Origin: an uncultured Lachnospiraceae bacterium
GTDB lineage: Bacteria > Bacillota > Clostridia > Lachnospirales > Lachnospiraceae
Length of the DNA stretch: 40,817 bases
Assembly (NCBI GenBank): GCA_948794795.1
Contig: CAQGLR010000034.1
Coordinates: forward strand, 1-40,817
Reading direction: 5' to 3'
Both the position numbers and the translations under genes were made by a program. The stretch's first letter is position 1. Every line of letters starts with the position of its first letter. Below are positions 1 to 8,097 of the stretch, in pieces. Under the pieces are notes generated by a model. It ran no database searches, had not been told where the DNA came from, and saw only the letters and a program-made list of their open reading frames with translations.

Positions 1-234
1 ATTTTTCTTCTCTTGATGACGCTATTTATTCCTTTTTTCAAATTGAATGACTATAACAGCAGCCAGAAGTATGGTTTCCGTTACAATAATGTATTGATAT
101 ATGACATAAAGACATCCACCATCACTAAAATAGAAAATATACCAGACTTCTACTCCATTGTTGGTCTGTCTGGTGACATGCTGTTTTACACAAAAAAACA
201 GGACGATAAATACCTATCATACATGGCATACTGA
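1..234 (+). CDS. 3' end of an unidentified protein gene (cut by window edge)
   Basis: The frame is open from base 1 to a TGA at 232-234, so only about 77 C-terminal residues are visible and the true start lies outside the window. An internal TTG at 13 is not preceded by a convincing ribosome binding site. The residues alternate short beta-like segments (VLIYDIKTSTITKI, GDMLFYTKKQDDKYLSY), as in the last blade of a beta-propeller or a DUF5050-like repeat protein, but I cannot assign a family. No transcription terminator specific to it is obvious; the hairpin at 315-380 may serve it as well. Confidence 0.45.
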   Translation: MFLLLMTLFIPFFKLNDYNSSQKYGFRYNNVLIYDIKTSTITKIENIPDFYSIVGLSGDMLFYTKKQDDKYLSYMAY

Positions 235-314
235 CATATGCCTTTGAAGATTTCTATGGTCTGGATTTTACTGTAGCTGTCATGGATAGTGCACTTTTCC
301 AGAAAATTTCCAAT

Positions 315-380
315 TAAAAAAAGAATAAAACACATATATAACCTGGCTATCACCACAGATTATACCTGTTTTATTCTTTC
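315..380 (-). terminator. Terminator downstream of spoIIID
   Basis: Arms AAAGAATAAAACA (320-332) and TGTTTTATTCTTT (367-379) are perfectly complementary, and the inner part can pair further. Read on the minus strand the hairpin is followed by a run of seven T, giving an intrinsic terminator about 15 bases past the spoIIID stop codon. It could also stop plus-strand transcription from the gene ending at 234. Confidence 0.8.
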
Positions 381-395
381 AGAAATATTTTTAAT

Positions 396-695
396 TTATT
401 GCTGGTGCCGGCACAAATATTTATCCCTTGTTGCCATCCCGCCACGGATATGACGTTCAGCCTTATTTACATCAAGTACCTGCCTTGCTTCCTCTGCCAG
501 TGCATGGTTAATAGAAGGCAGTCTTTCAGTTAAATCTTTATGTACTGTACTTTTACTGATTCCAAACACTGTGGCGGTCTGTCTGACTGTAGCATTATGT
601 TCCACCATGTACCTGGCAAGCTGCACTGCACGTTCTTCAAGGCTGTTCTCAAGATAGCTGTTATGTCTTTGCTTTCTATACGTTGGCTTTTCCAA
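396..695 (-). CDS. spoIIID: Sporulation transcriptional regulator SpoIIID
   Basis: This is the mother-cell DNA-binding regulator that acts with sigma-E during endospore formation. The 99-residue product carries a helix-turn-helix at about residues 36-55 (TVRQTATVFGISKSTVHKDL), followed by the family signature TERLP and a basic C-terminal segment with RHIRGG, which in SpoIIID contributes to DNA binding. Compared with the Bacillus protein it has an N-terminal extension of about 15 residues and a short tail. The start codon is TTG (693-695), chosen because GAGGAG lies 9 bases upstream. That ribosome binding site lies inside a hairpin (706-737). The gene stands alone with its own terminator. Family assignment is firm; the exact N-terminus is less sure. 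Confidence 0.93.
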   Translation of the reverse strand: MEKPTYRKQRHNSYLENSLEERAVQLARYMVEHNATVRQTATVFGISKSTVHKDLTERLPSINHALAEEARQVLDVNKAERHIRGGMATRDKYLCRHQQ

Positions 696-705
696 TTAAA
701 AATGC

Positions 706-737
706 TCCTCATAAAAGTTTTGTACATTCTATGAGGA
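706..737 (-). promoter_or_regulatory. Hairpin covering the spoIIID ribosome binding site
   Basis: On the minus strand TCCTCATA (730-737) and TATGAGGA (706-713) are perfect 8-bp complements with a 16-base loop. The second arm contains most of the GAGGAG Shine-Dalgarno sequence used by the TTG start at 695. The mRNA could therefore hide its own ribosome binding site. A regulatory role is inference. Confidence 0.5.
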
Positions 738-766
738 ACATTGTAAAATTATGCTTAATTAGTGTA

Positions 767-2140
767 TTAATACATGCTTTCTGTAATACATCTTGCAACA
801 TGTATGCCACTTGCAGATGCATGTGACAGTGAATGTGTCACACCACTGCAGTCACCTATAACATACAGCCCCTTTTTCTGTGTTTCAAGACATGCATCTA
901 TCCCAACTTCCATATTATAAAATTTCACTTCCACACCATACAAAAGAGTATCATCATTCGCAGTTCCATGAGCAATTTTATCAAGCCTGTATATCATTTC
1001 AATTATGCCATCAAGTATTCTTTTAGGCATAACAAGGCTTAAATCACCTGGAGTAGCAGAAAGTGTTGGCGTAACAAAGCCTTCCCCTATACGTTTAGAA
1101 TTGCTCCGCCTGCCTCTTATCAAATCCCCAAACCTCTGTACAAGCACTCCGCCGCCAAGCATATTTGAAAGCCTTGCAATACTTTCACCATAACCATTGC
1201 TGTCCCTGAACGGTTCTGAAAAATGTTTTGAAACAAGAAGTGCAAAGTTTGTATTATCAGTGTGTTTCGCTGTATCTTCATAACTATGCCCGTTTACAGT
1301 TACTATTCCATTGGTGTTCTCCGTAACCACAACACCATGCGGGTTCATGCAGAATGTACGCACTAAATCTTCAAACTTCGCAGTCCGGTATACAATTTTA
1401 CTTTCATACAATTCATCTGTAAGATGTGCAAAAACTTCAGCAGGCAGTTCAACACGCACCCCAATATCAACACGGTTTGACTTTGTAGAAATAGAAAGTT
1501 CCCCACACACCTTTTCCATCCATTTGCTTCCACTGCGTCCAGCTGAAATAATACATTTACTACAGCTATAACTGCCGTCTGCGGTTTCTATAATATACTT
1601 CCCATTATTATAACGCACATGTTCTACAGGTGTATCAAAATAAAAAGTAACATTATCTTTTAATTCATTATAAATATTCTGTAATACTATATAATTTACA
1701 TCTGTACCCAGATGGCGTACTGAAGCATCAAGCAGATGGAGGCCATTCTGTACACATAATTTCTTTATACTTGTATCAGCAGTTGAATACAGCTTTGTCC
1801 CCTCACCACCAAATTTCAAATTAAGCTGGTCTACATACTGCATAAGCTCCAACGCTTTTTCTTTCCCTATATATTTATAAAGAGTTCCCCCAAACTGGTT
1901 CGTAATATTATATTTGCCATCTGAAAATGCACCTGCACCACCAAAACCATTCATAATAGAACAGCTTTTACAATGTATGCATGACTGGACTTTGCCGCCA
2001 TCAATTGGACATTTACGTTTTTCTAAAGAATGTCCTGCCTCAAATACTGCTATCTTAAGACCCTTGTTAAGCTTTACCAGCTCATATGAAGCAAATATAC
2101 CTCCTGGACCTGCTCCAATTATAATAATATCATAATCCAT
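767..2140 (-). CDS. FAD-dependent oxidoreductase (COG2509-type)
   Basis: A 457-residue flavoprotein with an N-terminal Rossmann dinucleotide-binding loop GAGPGG (residues 9-14) and the acidic end of the second strand (FEAG). A cysteine-rich stretch (C44, C54, C57, C60) and the segment GFGGAGAFSDGK are typical of the large family annotated as uncharacterised FAD-dependent dehydrogenases (COG2509). Near the C-terminus YVIGDCSG and the following SASGIHVA match the second FAD-contact motif of that family. Its substrate is unknown. The ATG start is preceded by AGAAGGAG at a good distance. It is transcribed alone and diverges from murG. The cysteine cluster might bind a metal or take part in redox chemistry, but this is not shown by the sequence. 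Confidence 0.85.
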   Translation of the reverse strand: MDYDIIIIGAGPGGIFASYELVKLNKGLKIAVFEAGHSLEKRKCPIDGGKVQSCIHCKSCSIMNGFGGAGAFSDGKYNITNQFGGTLYKYIGKEKALELMQYVDQLNLKFGGEGTKLYSTADTSIKKLCVQNGLHLLDASVRHLGTDVNYIVLQNIYNELKDNVTFYFDTPVEHVRYNNGKYIIETADGSYSCSKCIISAGRSGSKWMEKVCGELSISTKSNRVDIGVRVELPAEVFAHLTDELYESKIVYRTAKFEDLVRTFCMNPHGVVVTENTNGIVTVNGHSYEDTAKHTDNTNFALLVSKHFSEPFRDSNGYGESIARLSNMLGGGVLVQRFGDLIRGRRSNSKRIGEGFVTPTLSATPGDLSLVMPKRILDGIIEMIYRLDKIAHGTANDDTLLYGVEVKFYNMEVGIDACLETQKKGLYVIGDCSGVTHSLSHASASGIHVARCITESMY

Positions 2141-2246
2141 ATATAGTACTCCTTCTATTAATTAACCAGACATCCATAAGCTGCAGGCAAAATATACATT
2201 TTATTGCCCACTTATACTACAGTTAAATTAATAAAACCCATATCTG

Positions 2247-2278
2247 CCATTTCTATTTTTATAAAAAAATAGAAACGG
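2247..2278. repeat. AT-rich hairpin in the FAD gene - murG spacer
   Basis: TTTCTATTTTT (2250-2260) pairs with AAAAATAGAAA (2265-2275) around a 4-base loop, flanked by CC and GG. It lies upstream of the FAD gene, in the 482-base spacer between two divergent genes. It may be a small structure in the FAD-gene leader; its role is unknown. Confidence 0.5.
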
Positions 2279-2407
2279 ACATTTAAAGGACTTTCATAAG
2301 CCAGATTAAAATAATTTCTACATATACTATTTTACAATATTTCACCACTAAAAAACAGGTCTTTCTTTAATTTTTTTATATTAGTGCCATGATATAACAG
2401 AATATAT

Positions 2408-2492
2408 TTGAGTTTCCCCATTTTTTAAATTACACAAAGATTATATTACCCTGGCAAAATACCTGTGTATTAAAAAAATGGGGAAACTCAAA
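2408..2492. repeat. Short derivative (copy A) of the palindromic element
   Basis: The arms TTGAGTTTCCCCATTTTTT and its near-perfect complement enclose a short middle. The left half keeps the terminal sequence AAATTACACAAAGATTATATTA followed by CTGGCAAA, seen also at 26883-26927 and 40766-40800. The core of the full element, with its 16-nt motif, is missing. It looks like an internally deleted copy made almost only of termini, and it sits directly 5' of the murG promoter. Confidence 0.75.
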
Positions 2493-2503
2493 AGAATATA
2501 TTA

Positions 2504-2532
2504 TTGTAACATATACTAATTTGTATTATAAT
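2504..2532 (+). promoter_or_regulatory. Promoter of murG
   Basis: TTGTAA (2504-2509), 17-base spacer, TATAAT (2527-2532): a strong sigma-A type promoter starting 11 bases after the palindromic copy A. Because the spacer covers the earliest possible in-frame start at 2521, it supports the ATG at 2623 as the murG start. Confidence 0.8.
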
Positions 2533-2622
2533 GTATCTGGCCAGGTTCTTGTGGTACATCCTGGCTGTATTTGCAACGTTAATCATGTATTTTGGGCAAA
2601 ATATCAAAAGGAGCTACATAAC

Positions 2623-3699
2623 ATGAAAAAGATTGTCTTAACCGGAGGCGGTACTGCCGGCCATGTTACACCAAATATTGCATTAATACCTGCATTAAAA
2701 AAAGAAGGATATGAAATACATTATATTGGCTCTTATGATGGCATTGAAAGAAAACTTATAGAAGAGCTAGGTATACCATATTATGGCATTTCCAGTGGAA
2801 AATTGCGCAGATATATAGATTTAAAGAACTTAAGTGACCCATTTAAAGTTGTAAAGGGTCTTGCCCAGGCAAGGCATATACTTGGTAAGATAAAACCAGA
2901 TGTTATATTTTCAAAAGGCGGATTTGTAGCTGTACCAGTTGTACTTGCAGCCAAAACCCGGAGAATACCTTGTGTTATACATGAATCAGATATGACACCA
3001 GGCCTTGCCAATAAAATATGTATACCATGTGCAGTGAGGGTATGTACCAATTTCCCTGAAACATTGGATTATATTCCATCAGAAAAAGCTGTGCTTACTG
3101 GTTCACCTATAAGGGAAGAACTTTTCCATGGTGACAGGAACAAAGGTCTTGCTTTCTGTAATTTTGATAACAGCAGGCCTGTAATTCTTGTAATTGGCGG
3201 AAGTCTTGGTGCTGTTGCTGTCAATAATGCAGTACGTGGGCTTCTCCCACAGATTTTAGAAAAGTTCCAGATAATACATCTCTGCGGAAAGGGAAAACTT
3301 GATTCCTCACTTAATGGCACAAAAGGTTATGCACAATTTGAATATATAAATGAAGAATTACCTGACCTTATGGCCGCCGCTGATATAATGGTTTCACGTG
3401 CTGGTGCCAATGCTATATGTGAAATACTCGCTTTGCGTAAACCTAATATACTTATACCTCTTTCAGCAGAAGCCAGCCGTGGAGACCAGATACTTAATGC
3501 TGCTTCATTTGAAAAACAAGGCTACAGTATAGTTATACAAGAAAAAGATGTTACAAAAGAAAACCTTTCTGATGCAATAAACCAGATTTATATTAACAAA
3601 TCTATGTATATTAAAGCTATGAAACAAAGCAGGCTTAATAATTCAATAGAAAAAATAACAGGACTGGTGAATGAAGCAGCCAGCCGTAAACGTAAATAA
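2623..3699 (+). CDS. murG: UDP-GlcNAc:lipid I N-acetylglucosaminyltransferase MurG
   Basis: MurG is the peripheral membrane GT28 glycosyltransferase that turns lipid I into lipid II in peptidoglycan synthesis. The 358-residue protein has the N-terminal glycine loop TGGGTAGH with the catalytic-site His14, a second glycine loop VIGGSLGA near residue 190, and the UDP-GlcNAc-binding stretch SRAGANAICEILALRKP. Length matches the family. The ATG is chosen because AAAGGAG lies 9 bases before it and the promoter lies further upstream; an earlier in-frame TTG would start inside the promoter. It is followed 24 bases later by a DUF4250 gene, probably on the same transcript. It is not in a dcw cluster here, as is common for a stand-alone Clostridia murG copy. 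Confidence 0.95.
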   Translation: MKKIVLTGGGTAGHVTPNIALIPALKKEGYEIHYIGSYDGIERKLIEELGIPYYGISSGKLRRYIDLKNLSDPFKVVKGLAQARHILGKIKPDVIFSKGGFVAVPVVLAAKTRRIPCVIHESDMTPGLANKICIPCAVRVCTNFPETLDYIPSEKAVLTGSPIREELFHGDRNKGLAFCNFDNSRPVILVIGGSLGAVAVNNAVRGLLPQILEKFQIIHLCGKGKLDSSLNGTKGYAQFEYINEELPDLMAAADIMVSRAGANAICEILALRKPNILIPLSAEASRGDQILNAASFEKQGYSIVIQEKDVTKENLSDAINQIYINKSMYIKAMKQSRLNNSIEKITGLVNEAASRKRK

Positions 3700-3723
3700 C
3701 AAATATAGAAATGAGGATTAAAC

Positions 3724-3906
3724 ATGAAGCTTCCACAAGACCCTGTAATTCTTTTAAGTTATATAAATACCCAGCTCCGTGACTTCTATCCATCTCTTGA
3801 TGAACTTTGCAAATCACTGGACACAGGAAAGGAACAGCTTATTAATAAACTTTCTTCTGCTGGTTATAAATACGATGAAGCGCTTAATAAGTTTATTTCT
3901 GCATAA
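3724..3906 (+). CDS. DUF4250 family small protein
   Basis: A 60-residue protein beginning MKLPQDPVILLSYINTQLRD and continuing FYPSLDELCKSL, the pattern of DUF4250, a small Clostridia family of unknown function. The acidic, helical profile with a central helix-turn-helix-like spacing suggests a compact soluble domain, but no partner is known. AATGAGGATT precedes the ATG by a suitable distance. It follows murG by 24 bases and its last codons form the start of a terminator, so it ends the murG transcript. Confidence 0.85.
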   Translation: MKLPQDPVILLSYINTQLRDFYPSLDELCKSLDTGKEQLINKLSSAGYKYDEALNKFISA

Positions 3907-3959
3907 GAAAACCCCTGTATATATGGCTTAATTCCAAATATACAGGGGCTTTCTTATGC
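3901..3959. terminator. Bidirectional terminator between DUF4250 gene and GNAT gene
   Basis: A long near-perfect palindrome: GCATAAGAAA-CCCCTGTATAT pairs with ATATACAGGGG-TTTCTTATGC, with one mismatch. It overlaps the last codon and stop of the plus-strand DUF4250 gene and lies 19 bases beyond the stop of the minus-strand acetyltransferase. The A-rich and T-rich flanks suit termination on both strands. Confidence 0.85.
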
Positions 3960-3978
3960 AAGTATTAAATTAAACTAT

Positions 3979-4443
3979 TTAAAGAGTTACAACACTTCCT
4001 GTTATATCCCTTGACACCCACATCGACATGCCTGGTCCATGGTTTCCATATGGTCTTGTATGAAACCCAAACCGTTCATAGAAACTTTCACGTCCATAAG
4101 CTGCCATCAGGCTTATCATAACAGTTTCACCATCCAGTACATCCTTTCTGATATAATCCAGCACACGGCTGATTAATTCTGTACCAATATGATATCCCTG
4201 GTATCCAGGGTGTACAATAACATCTGTTATAAAATAAGTATATCCGCCATCACTTACTATTCTTGCCATTCCAACAGGCTTTCCGCCACATACAGCGACA
4301 CAAAGGTAAAACGAGTTATTAATGGCTATTGCAGCACGCTTTTCAGTTACTTTTATCCAGCTTACAGCCTTTCTTAATGCATTATAATCTTCTACTGAAA
4401 TATTGTTTGTATATACTATTCTGTCTAATTGCATTTCTTCCAT
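3979..4443 (-). CDS. GNAT family N-acetyltransferase
   Basis: A 154-residue single-domain GNAT enzyme that transfers an acetyl group from acetyl-CoA to an amine; the substrate is not evident. Motif A is clear: a beta strand ending DVIVHPGYQGYHIGTELI, in which QGYHIG is the acetyl-CoA pyrophosphate loop (Q/RxxGxG/A). The ending YERFGFHTRP is the usual GNAT C-terminal FYERxGF pattern. It lies 27 bases downstream of a chemoreceptor gene on the same strand and may share its transcript. An alternative start three codons later (MQLDRI) cannot be excluded. Confidence 0.88.
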   Translation of the reverse strand: MEEMQLDRIVYTNNISVEDYNALRKAVSWIKVTEKRAAIAINNSFYLCVAVCGGKPVGMARIVSDGGYTYFITDVIVHPGYQGYHIGTELISRVLDYIRKDVLDGETVMISLMAAYGRESFYERFGFHTRPYGNHGPGMSMWVSRDITGSVVTL

Positions 4444-4470
4444 AAATAACCCCCGTCTCCTGGCCAGTAA

Positions 4471-6231
4471 TTAAAGCTTAAATACTTCTACGCTCTTCTG
4501 CAGTCCAGAAGACAAGTCCTGAAGATTGCCTGCGGAAGTAGCCAGGATATTTATAGTAGCATTAAGTTCTTCCATAGAAGCTGTTGTCTGTTGTGAAGAA
4601 GCAGCATTTTCTTGTGAAATAGCAGAAAGGTTTGAAATAATTTCCACTACACTTACTTTTTCTTCATTGCAAGCATCTGTCTTTAACTTAATCTCTTGTG
4701 CTTCATCACGTGACTGGTCAATTCCAATATGTACATTTGAAAACTGCTTCCTGGTCTGTTCAAACTTCTCCTGCTGCTTATCTACAATTTCACGTACCTC
4801 ATCCATAACTGTAACTGTGTTTTCAGAATCTTCAAGAAGTTCTTTAATAGTTTCTGCTATACTGCCTGCCGACTCGTTTGACTGTTCTGCAAGTTTCTGT
4901 ATCTGGCCTGCAACTACTGCAAAACCACGGCCCTGTTCACCTGCCCTTGCTGCTTCTATAGCAGCGTTAAGTGATAAAAGGTTAGTTTCTTCTGCAATAG
5001 ATGTAATAAGCTTAATAGCTTCACTGATTTTAGCTGCTGACTCATTAGTAGCATTTACCCTGCTAGCTATTTTTTCAATAGCCTGCATTGTGTCATCATT
5101 AGATGTTGCAAGTTCATCTATAATAACCATTGCTTTATCACCATTAGCTTTCATATCACTAGATATTTTATCAAGGTTTGATACAGAAGCAACTATGCCG
5201 CTAATCATATCACCAATGGCATCAATACGTATTGATGCATTTTCAACATCTCCTGCCTGTGCAACAGCACCTTTAGAAATACCTTCTACTGCATGTCCGA
5301 TTTCATCAGATGTAGCGCTTGTCTGTGATGCCATACTGCTTAATTCATTACCCTCCACATTAAGTACATCAACAGAATTTTTAATATTAGATACCACATC
5401 TGTAAGCTCCTGCTGGAGTTTATGGACGCCTCTCACCATATCACCAAGTTCATCACTTCTGCCCAGACCCTTTTTATCAATCTCTACATCCAGATGTCCT
5501 TCTGCAATTTTAGCAATAGCCCCTTCTGCTACAATTATACCACCTTTAATTCTTACCGCAACAAACATTATAATAACAAGGGCAGCTATTCCTATCACAA
5601 TAAGTGATACTATTACAAGTGTTGTCTTGGATTTTACAAAAGCATCAACGCTGTTTGCTGGCTGCCCTACAAAATACATTCCAACTGTGTTTCCATCAGA
5701 ATTAACCATTGGCATATAGCAAGCATAATAATTAATATTATTAACAGCAATATTACTTAAGTGTACAATTTCACCTTGTTCTGCTACCTTCCGGTATACT
5801 TCTGGGTCTGCTGTTGTTCCTAATATCCTCTCACCTGTTTCCTCATTGATAAGGGATGTTGCATACCTGACATCACCATAAAACAATGTAACCTCTTTAT
5901 CATTGCCTTTTGTAAAACTGTCAAGAAGCTCCTGGTCCTGTGTAACATTAAGGTTTCCTTTCATAAGCTCATTACCAGAAGCAGATAGTGAATAATCCCC
6001 TGCATCAACAGCTGAATAAGCAGCACTTACACTTGTAGTTATGGCTTCAAGTGCCTTAAATACTTCTTCCTGCATACCCTCACGTATGCCCCTGATTCCA
6101 ACAAATGTAAGAACTATTCCCATAATAAGGGTTGGAACTATGGATATCCCCAATATTTTACCAATTAAGGACAACCGGTGCCTCCTCCCTGCTGCCTGGT
6201 TTGTTTTTACATTTTTCTTTGTTACCTCCAT
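4471..6231 (-). CDS. Methyl-accepting chemotaxis protein with extracellular Cache domain
   Basis: A 586-residue transmembrane chemoreceptor. Order: short cytoplasmic N-terminus, first membrane helix at about residues 25-46, an extracellular single-Cache type sensor to about residue 200 (with YYACYMPMVNSDGNTVGMYF, typical of sCache_3), second membrane helix near 205-228, HAMP domain, then a long coiled-coil signalling domain. The hairpin tip that contacts CheA and CheW is recognisable from IAEETNLLSLNAAIEAARAG followed by EQGRGFAVVA. It should sense a small ligand outside the cell and control CheA. No che or flagellar genes are in the window. GGGAGGAC precedes the ATG. It diverges from the SipL-like gene. 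Confidence 0.93.
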   Translation of the reverse strand: MEVTKKNVKTNQAAGRRHRLSLIGKILGISIVPTLIMGIVLTFVGIRGIREGMQEEVFKALEAITTSVSAAYSAVDAGDYSLSASGNELMKGNLNVTQDQELLDSFTKGNDKEVTLFYGDVRYATSLINEETGERILGTTADPEVYRKVAEQGEIVHLSNIAVNNINYYACYMPMVNSDGNTVGMYFVGQPANSVDAFVKSKTTLVIVSLIVIGIAALVIIMFVAVRIKGGIIVAEGAIAKIAEGHLDVEIDKKGLGRSDELGDMVRGVHKLQQELTDVVSNIKNSVDVLNVEGNELSSMASQTSATSDEIGHAVEGISKGAVAQAGDVENASIRIDAIGDMISGIVASVSNLDKISSDMKANGDKAMVIIDELATSNDDTMQAIEKIASRVNATNESAAKISEAIKLITSIAEETNLLSLNAAIEAARAGEQGRGFAVVAGQIQKLAEQSNESAGSIAETIKELLEDSENTVTVMDEVREIVDKQQEKFEQTRKQFSNVHIGIDQSRDEAQEIKLKTDACNEEKVSVVEIISNLSAISQENAASSQQTTASMEELNATINILATSAGNLQDLSSGLQKSVEVFKL

Positions 6232-6392
6232 ACACTGTCCTCCCAGTTATTAGATTTGTAAATTATGAGCCGGCATATTGCATAATTATGGCACAAATGC
6301 ATATATTATTATATCACCAATATGCTGTAAAAGCTATTATTTTCGTATAATTTTGTATGAAAAATATTACTAAAAGGAAATGGAGGCTATCA

Positions 6393-7994
6393 ATGGAACT
6401 TATAACACATACTATACAGACCAATGAATTAAAATGCAGAAGCAATATACAGGCGACACTTGAAGATGACATGAATGTGCCTGACACCAAACCAGATATT
6501 GAAAAACTTATTAAAACACAAGGCGAAATACAGCTTGCAGATGTAACTCCGTCTGATGGAAAAGTAAATGTACGTGGAAACCTTTCATTTTCACTTCTTT
6601 ATTCCAGTAATGATGATATACGTCCAATACATAATATAAGAGGACAAATCCCTTTTAATGAATCAGTTAATATGGATAATATCACTGCTTCTGATGAAAT
6701 ACTGTGCCATTTTGAACTGGAAGACTGCCAGGCAAGCCTTATAAATTCAAGGAAAGTAAGTATACGTGCAATATTAAGCCTTGACTGCTGTCTTAATGAA
6801 CAGAAAAACTCCACTATAGGCACTGATATAGTTTCAGAAGATGCTGCAAGGGCTGGAATGGATGAAACTGTTATACCAGACGGGCTTAATAAGAAATTCA
6901 GCACAATATCATATACACAGCTTGTACTACAGAAAAATGATATATTCAGGATAAGTGATGAAACCTCCCTGCCTAAAGGAAAAGCTGCTATTGATACTCT
7001 TCTTTACTACGAGATGGCTCCACAGAACCTGCAGACAAGAATTGTAGATGATGGCATACGGATTATAGGTGATATCCTTCTTTTTGCGCTTTATACTCCT
7101 GAAATAGAAGAACGGCGTCTTGAATATATTGAAACTGAAATACCATTTGATGGAATTGTAAACTGCAATGGATGCTCTGAAAGCATGATACCTGATATAG
7201 AAGTTTCTATTGCCTCAAAAGAAGCAACAGCAAAACCTGATGAAGATGGCGAAAACCGTCTTCTGGATATTGAACTTATCCTGAAACTCCAGATGAAGTT
7301 TTATGAAGATAATGAAATGCAGATACTTGATGACGCTTACTCCACATCATGCAACCTCCAGCTCTCTAAAGAAAATATTAACTATGAAAAACTTCTTATG
7401 AAAAACCAGAGCAGTGTACGTATTTCTGACCATGTAAAGATAAATAATGGTGAAAATATATTGCAGATATGCAGCAGCAGTGGCACTATACAGGTTGATG
7501 AACAGGAAATAACAGATGAAGGCATACAGATTGAAGGCGCAGTAACACTTGATATACTTTATATAACGGATAATGATGACAGGCCTCTCAGCATGGCAAA
7601 AGGAATTATACCATTTAACCATCTTATTGAAGTAAAGGGCATATCACCAGATGATTCATATGAACTACAGTCAGATATAAACCAGATAAATATAATAATG
7701 ATTGACAGTGACGAAATAGAAGCCAAAATCAACCTTTCTCTATGTGTACTTGTATTTACTGGTAAAAAACAGGATGCGATAACAGGAATAGCAGAAGTAC
7801 CACTTGATATGCAGAAATTTAATGATATGCCTGGCCTTGCTGGCTTCATAGCTGGCCCTGATGACACATTGTGGGATATTGCAAAGGAATATAACACTAC
7901 ACTTGAAAGCATAATGGAATTAAACGGGCTAACAAGCAGCCAGATACATAAAGGTGACCGCCTTCTTCTTATGAAAATAGTTGATGGGATATAA
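6393..7994 (+). CDS. sipL: SipL-like spore coat morphogenetic protein (DUF3794 repeats plus LysM)
   Basis: A 533-residue soluble protein with repeated DUF3794 (SPOCS) domains: residues about 30-120, 160-270 and 330-460 share the pattern of a beta-rich unit with PFNE or PFDG turns. It ends in one LysM domain (about 485-530, DTLWDIAKEYNTTLESIMEL). This architecture and length match SipL of Clostridioides difficile, which binds SpoIVA through its LysM domain and anchors the coat to the forespore; Bacillus SpoVID is the functional counterpart. The ATG at 6393 follows AAATGGAGG; an earlier in-frame start lacks such a site. It is alone between divergent and convergent neighbours. The SpoIVA partner gene is not in the window. 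The name rests on architecture. Confidence 0.82.
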   Translation: MELITHTIQTNELKCRSNIQATLEDDMNVPDTKPDIEKLIKTQGEIQLADVTPSDGKVNVRGNLSFSLLYSSNDDIRPIHNIRGQIPFNESVNMDNITASDEILCHFELEDCQASLINSRKVSIRAILSLDCCLNEQKNSTIGTDIVSEDAARAGMDETVIPDGLNKKFSTISYTQLVLQKNDIFRISDETSLPKGKAAIDTLLYYEMAPQNLQTRIVDDGIRIIGDILLFALYTPEIEERRLEYIETEIPFDGIVNCNGCSESMIPDIEVSIASKEATAKPDEDGENRLLDIELILKLQMKFYEDNEMQILDDAYSTSCNLQLSKENINYEKLLMKNQSSVRISDHVKINNGENILQICSSSGTIQVDEQEITDEGIQIEGAVTLDILYITDNDDRPLSMAKGIIPFNHLIEVKGISPDDSYELQSDINQINIIMIDSDEIEAKINLSLCVLVFTGKKQDAITGIAEVPLDMQKFNDMPGLAGFIAGPDDTLWDIAKEYNTTLESIMELNGLTSSQIHKGDRLLLMKIVDGI

Positions 7995-8018
7995 TACCAG
8001 CCAGAAATATATGTATAC

Positions 8019-8068
8019 AGGTTCCAGGTGTCAAAATCCTGTACTAAGGATTTTGACCACCAGGCCTG
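8019..8068. terminator. Hairpin between the convergent sipL-like gene and ilvE
   Basis: GGTGTCAAAATCCT (8027-8040) pairs with AGGATTTTGACCACC (8047-8061) with a one-base bulge, and the outer CAGG...CCTG extends the stem. It lies between two convergent stop codons and most likely ends transcription from both sides, although no long T-run follows. Confidence 0.65.
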
Positions 8069-8097
8069 ACATAATTTAACCTCATTAACAAAAAGAA

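Noticed and set aside
6232..6392. Sigma-28 (motility) promoter for the chemoreceptor gene
   Set aside because: A GCCGGCTC segment resembles the -10 element GCCGATAA only in part and no matching TAAA box lies at the right distance.
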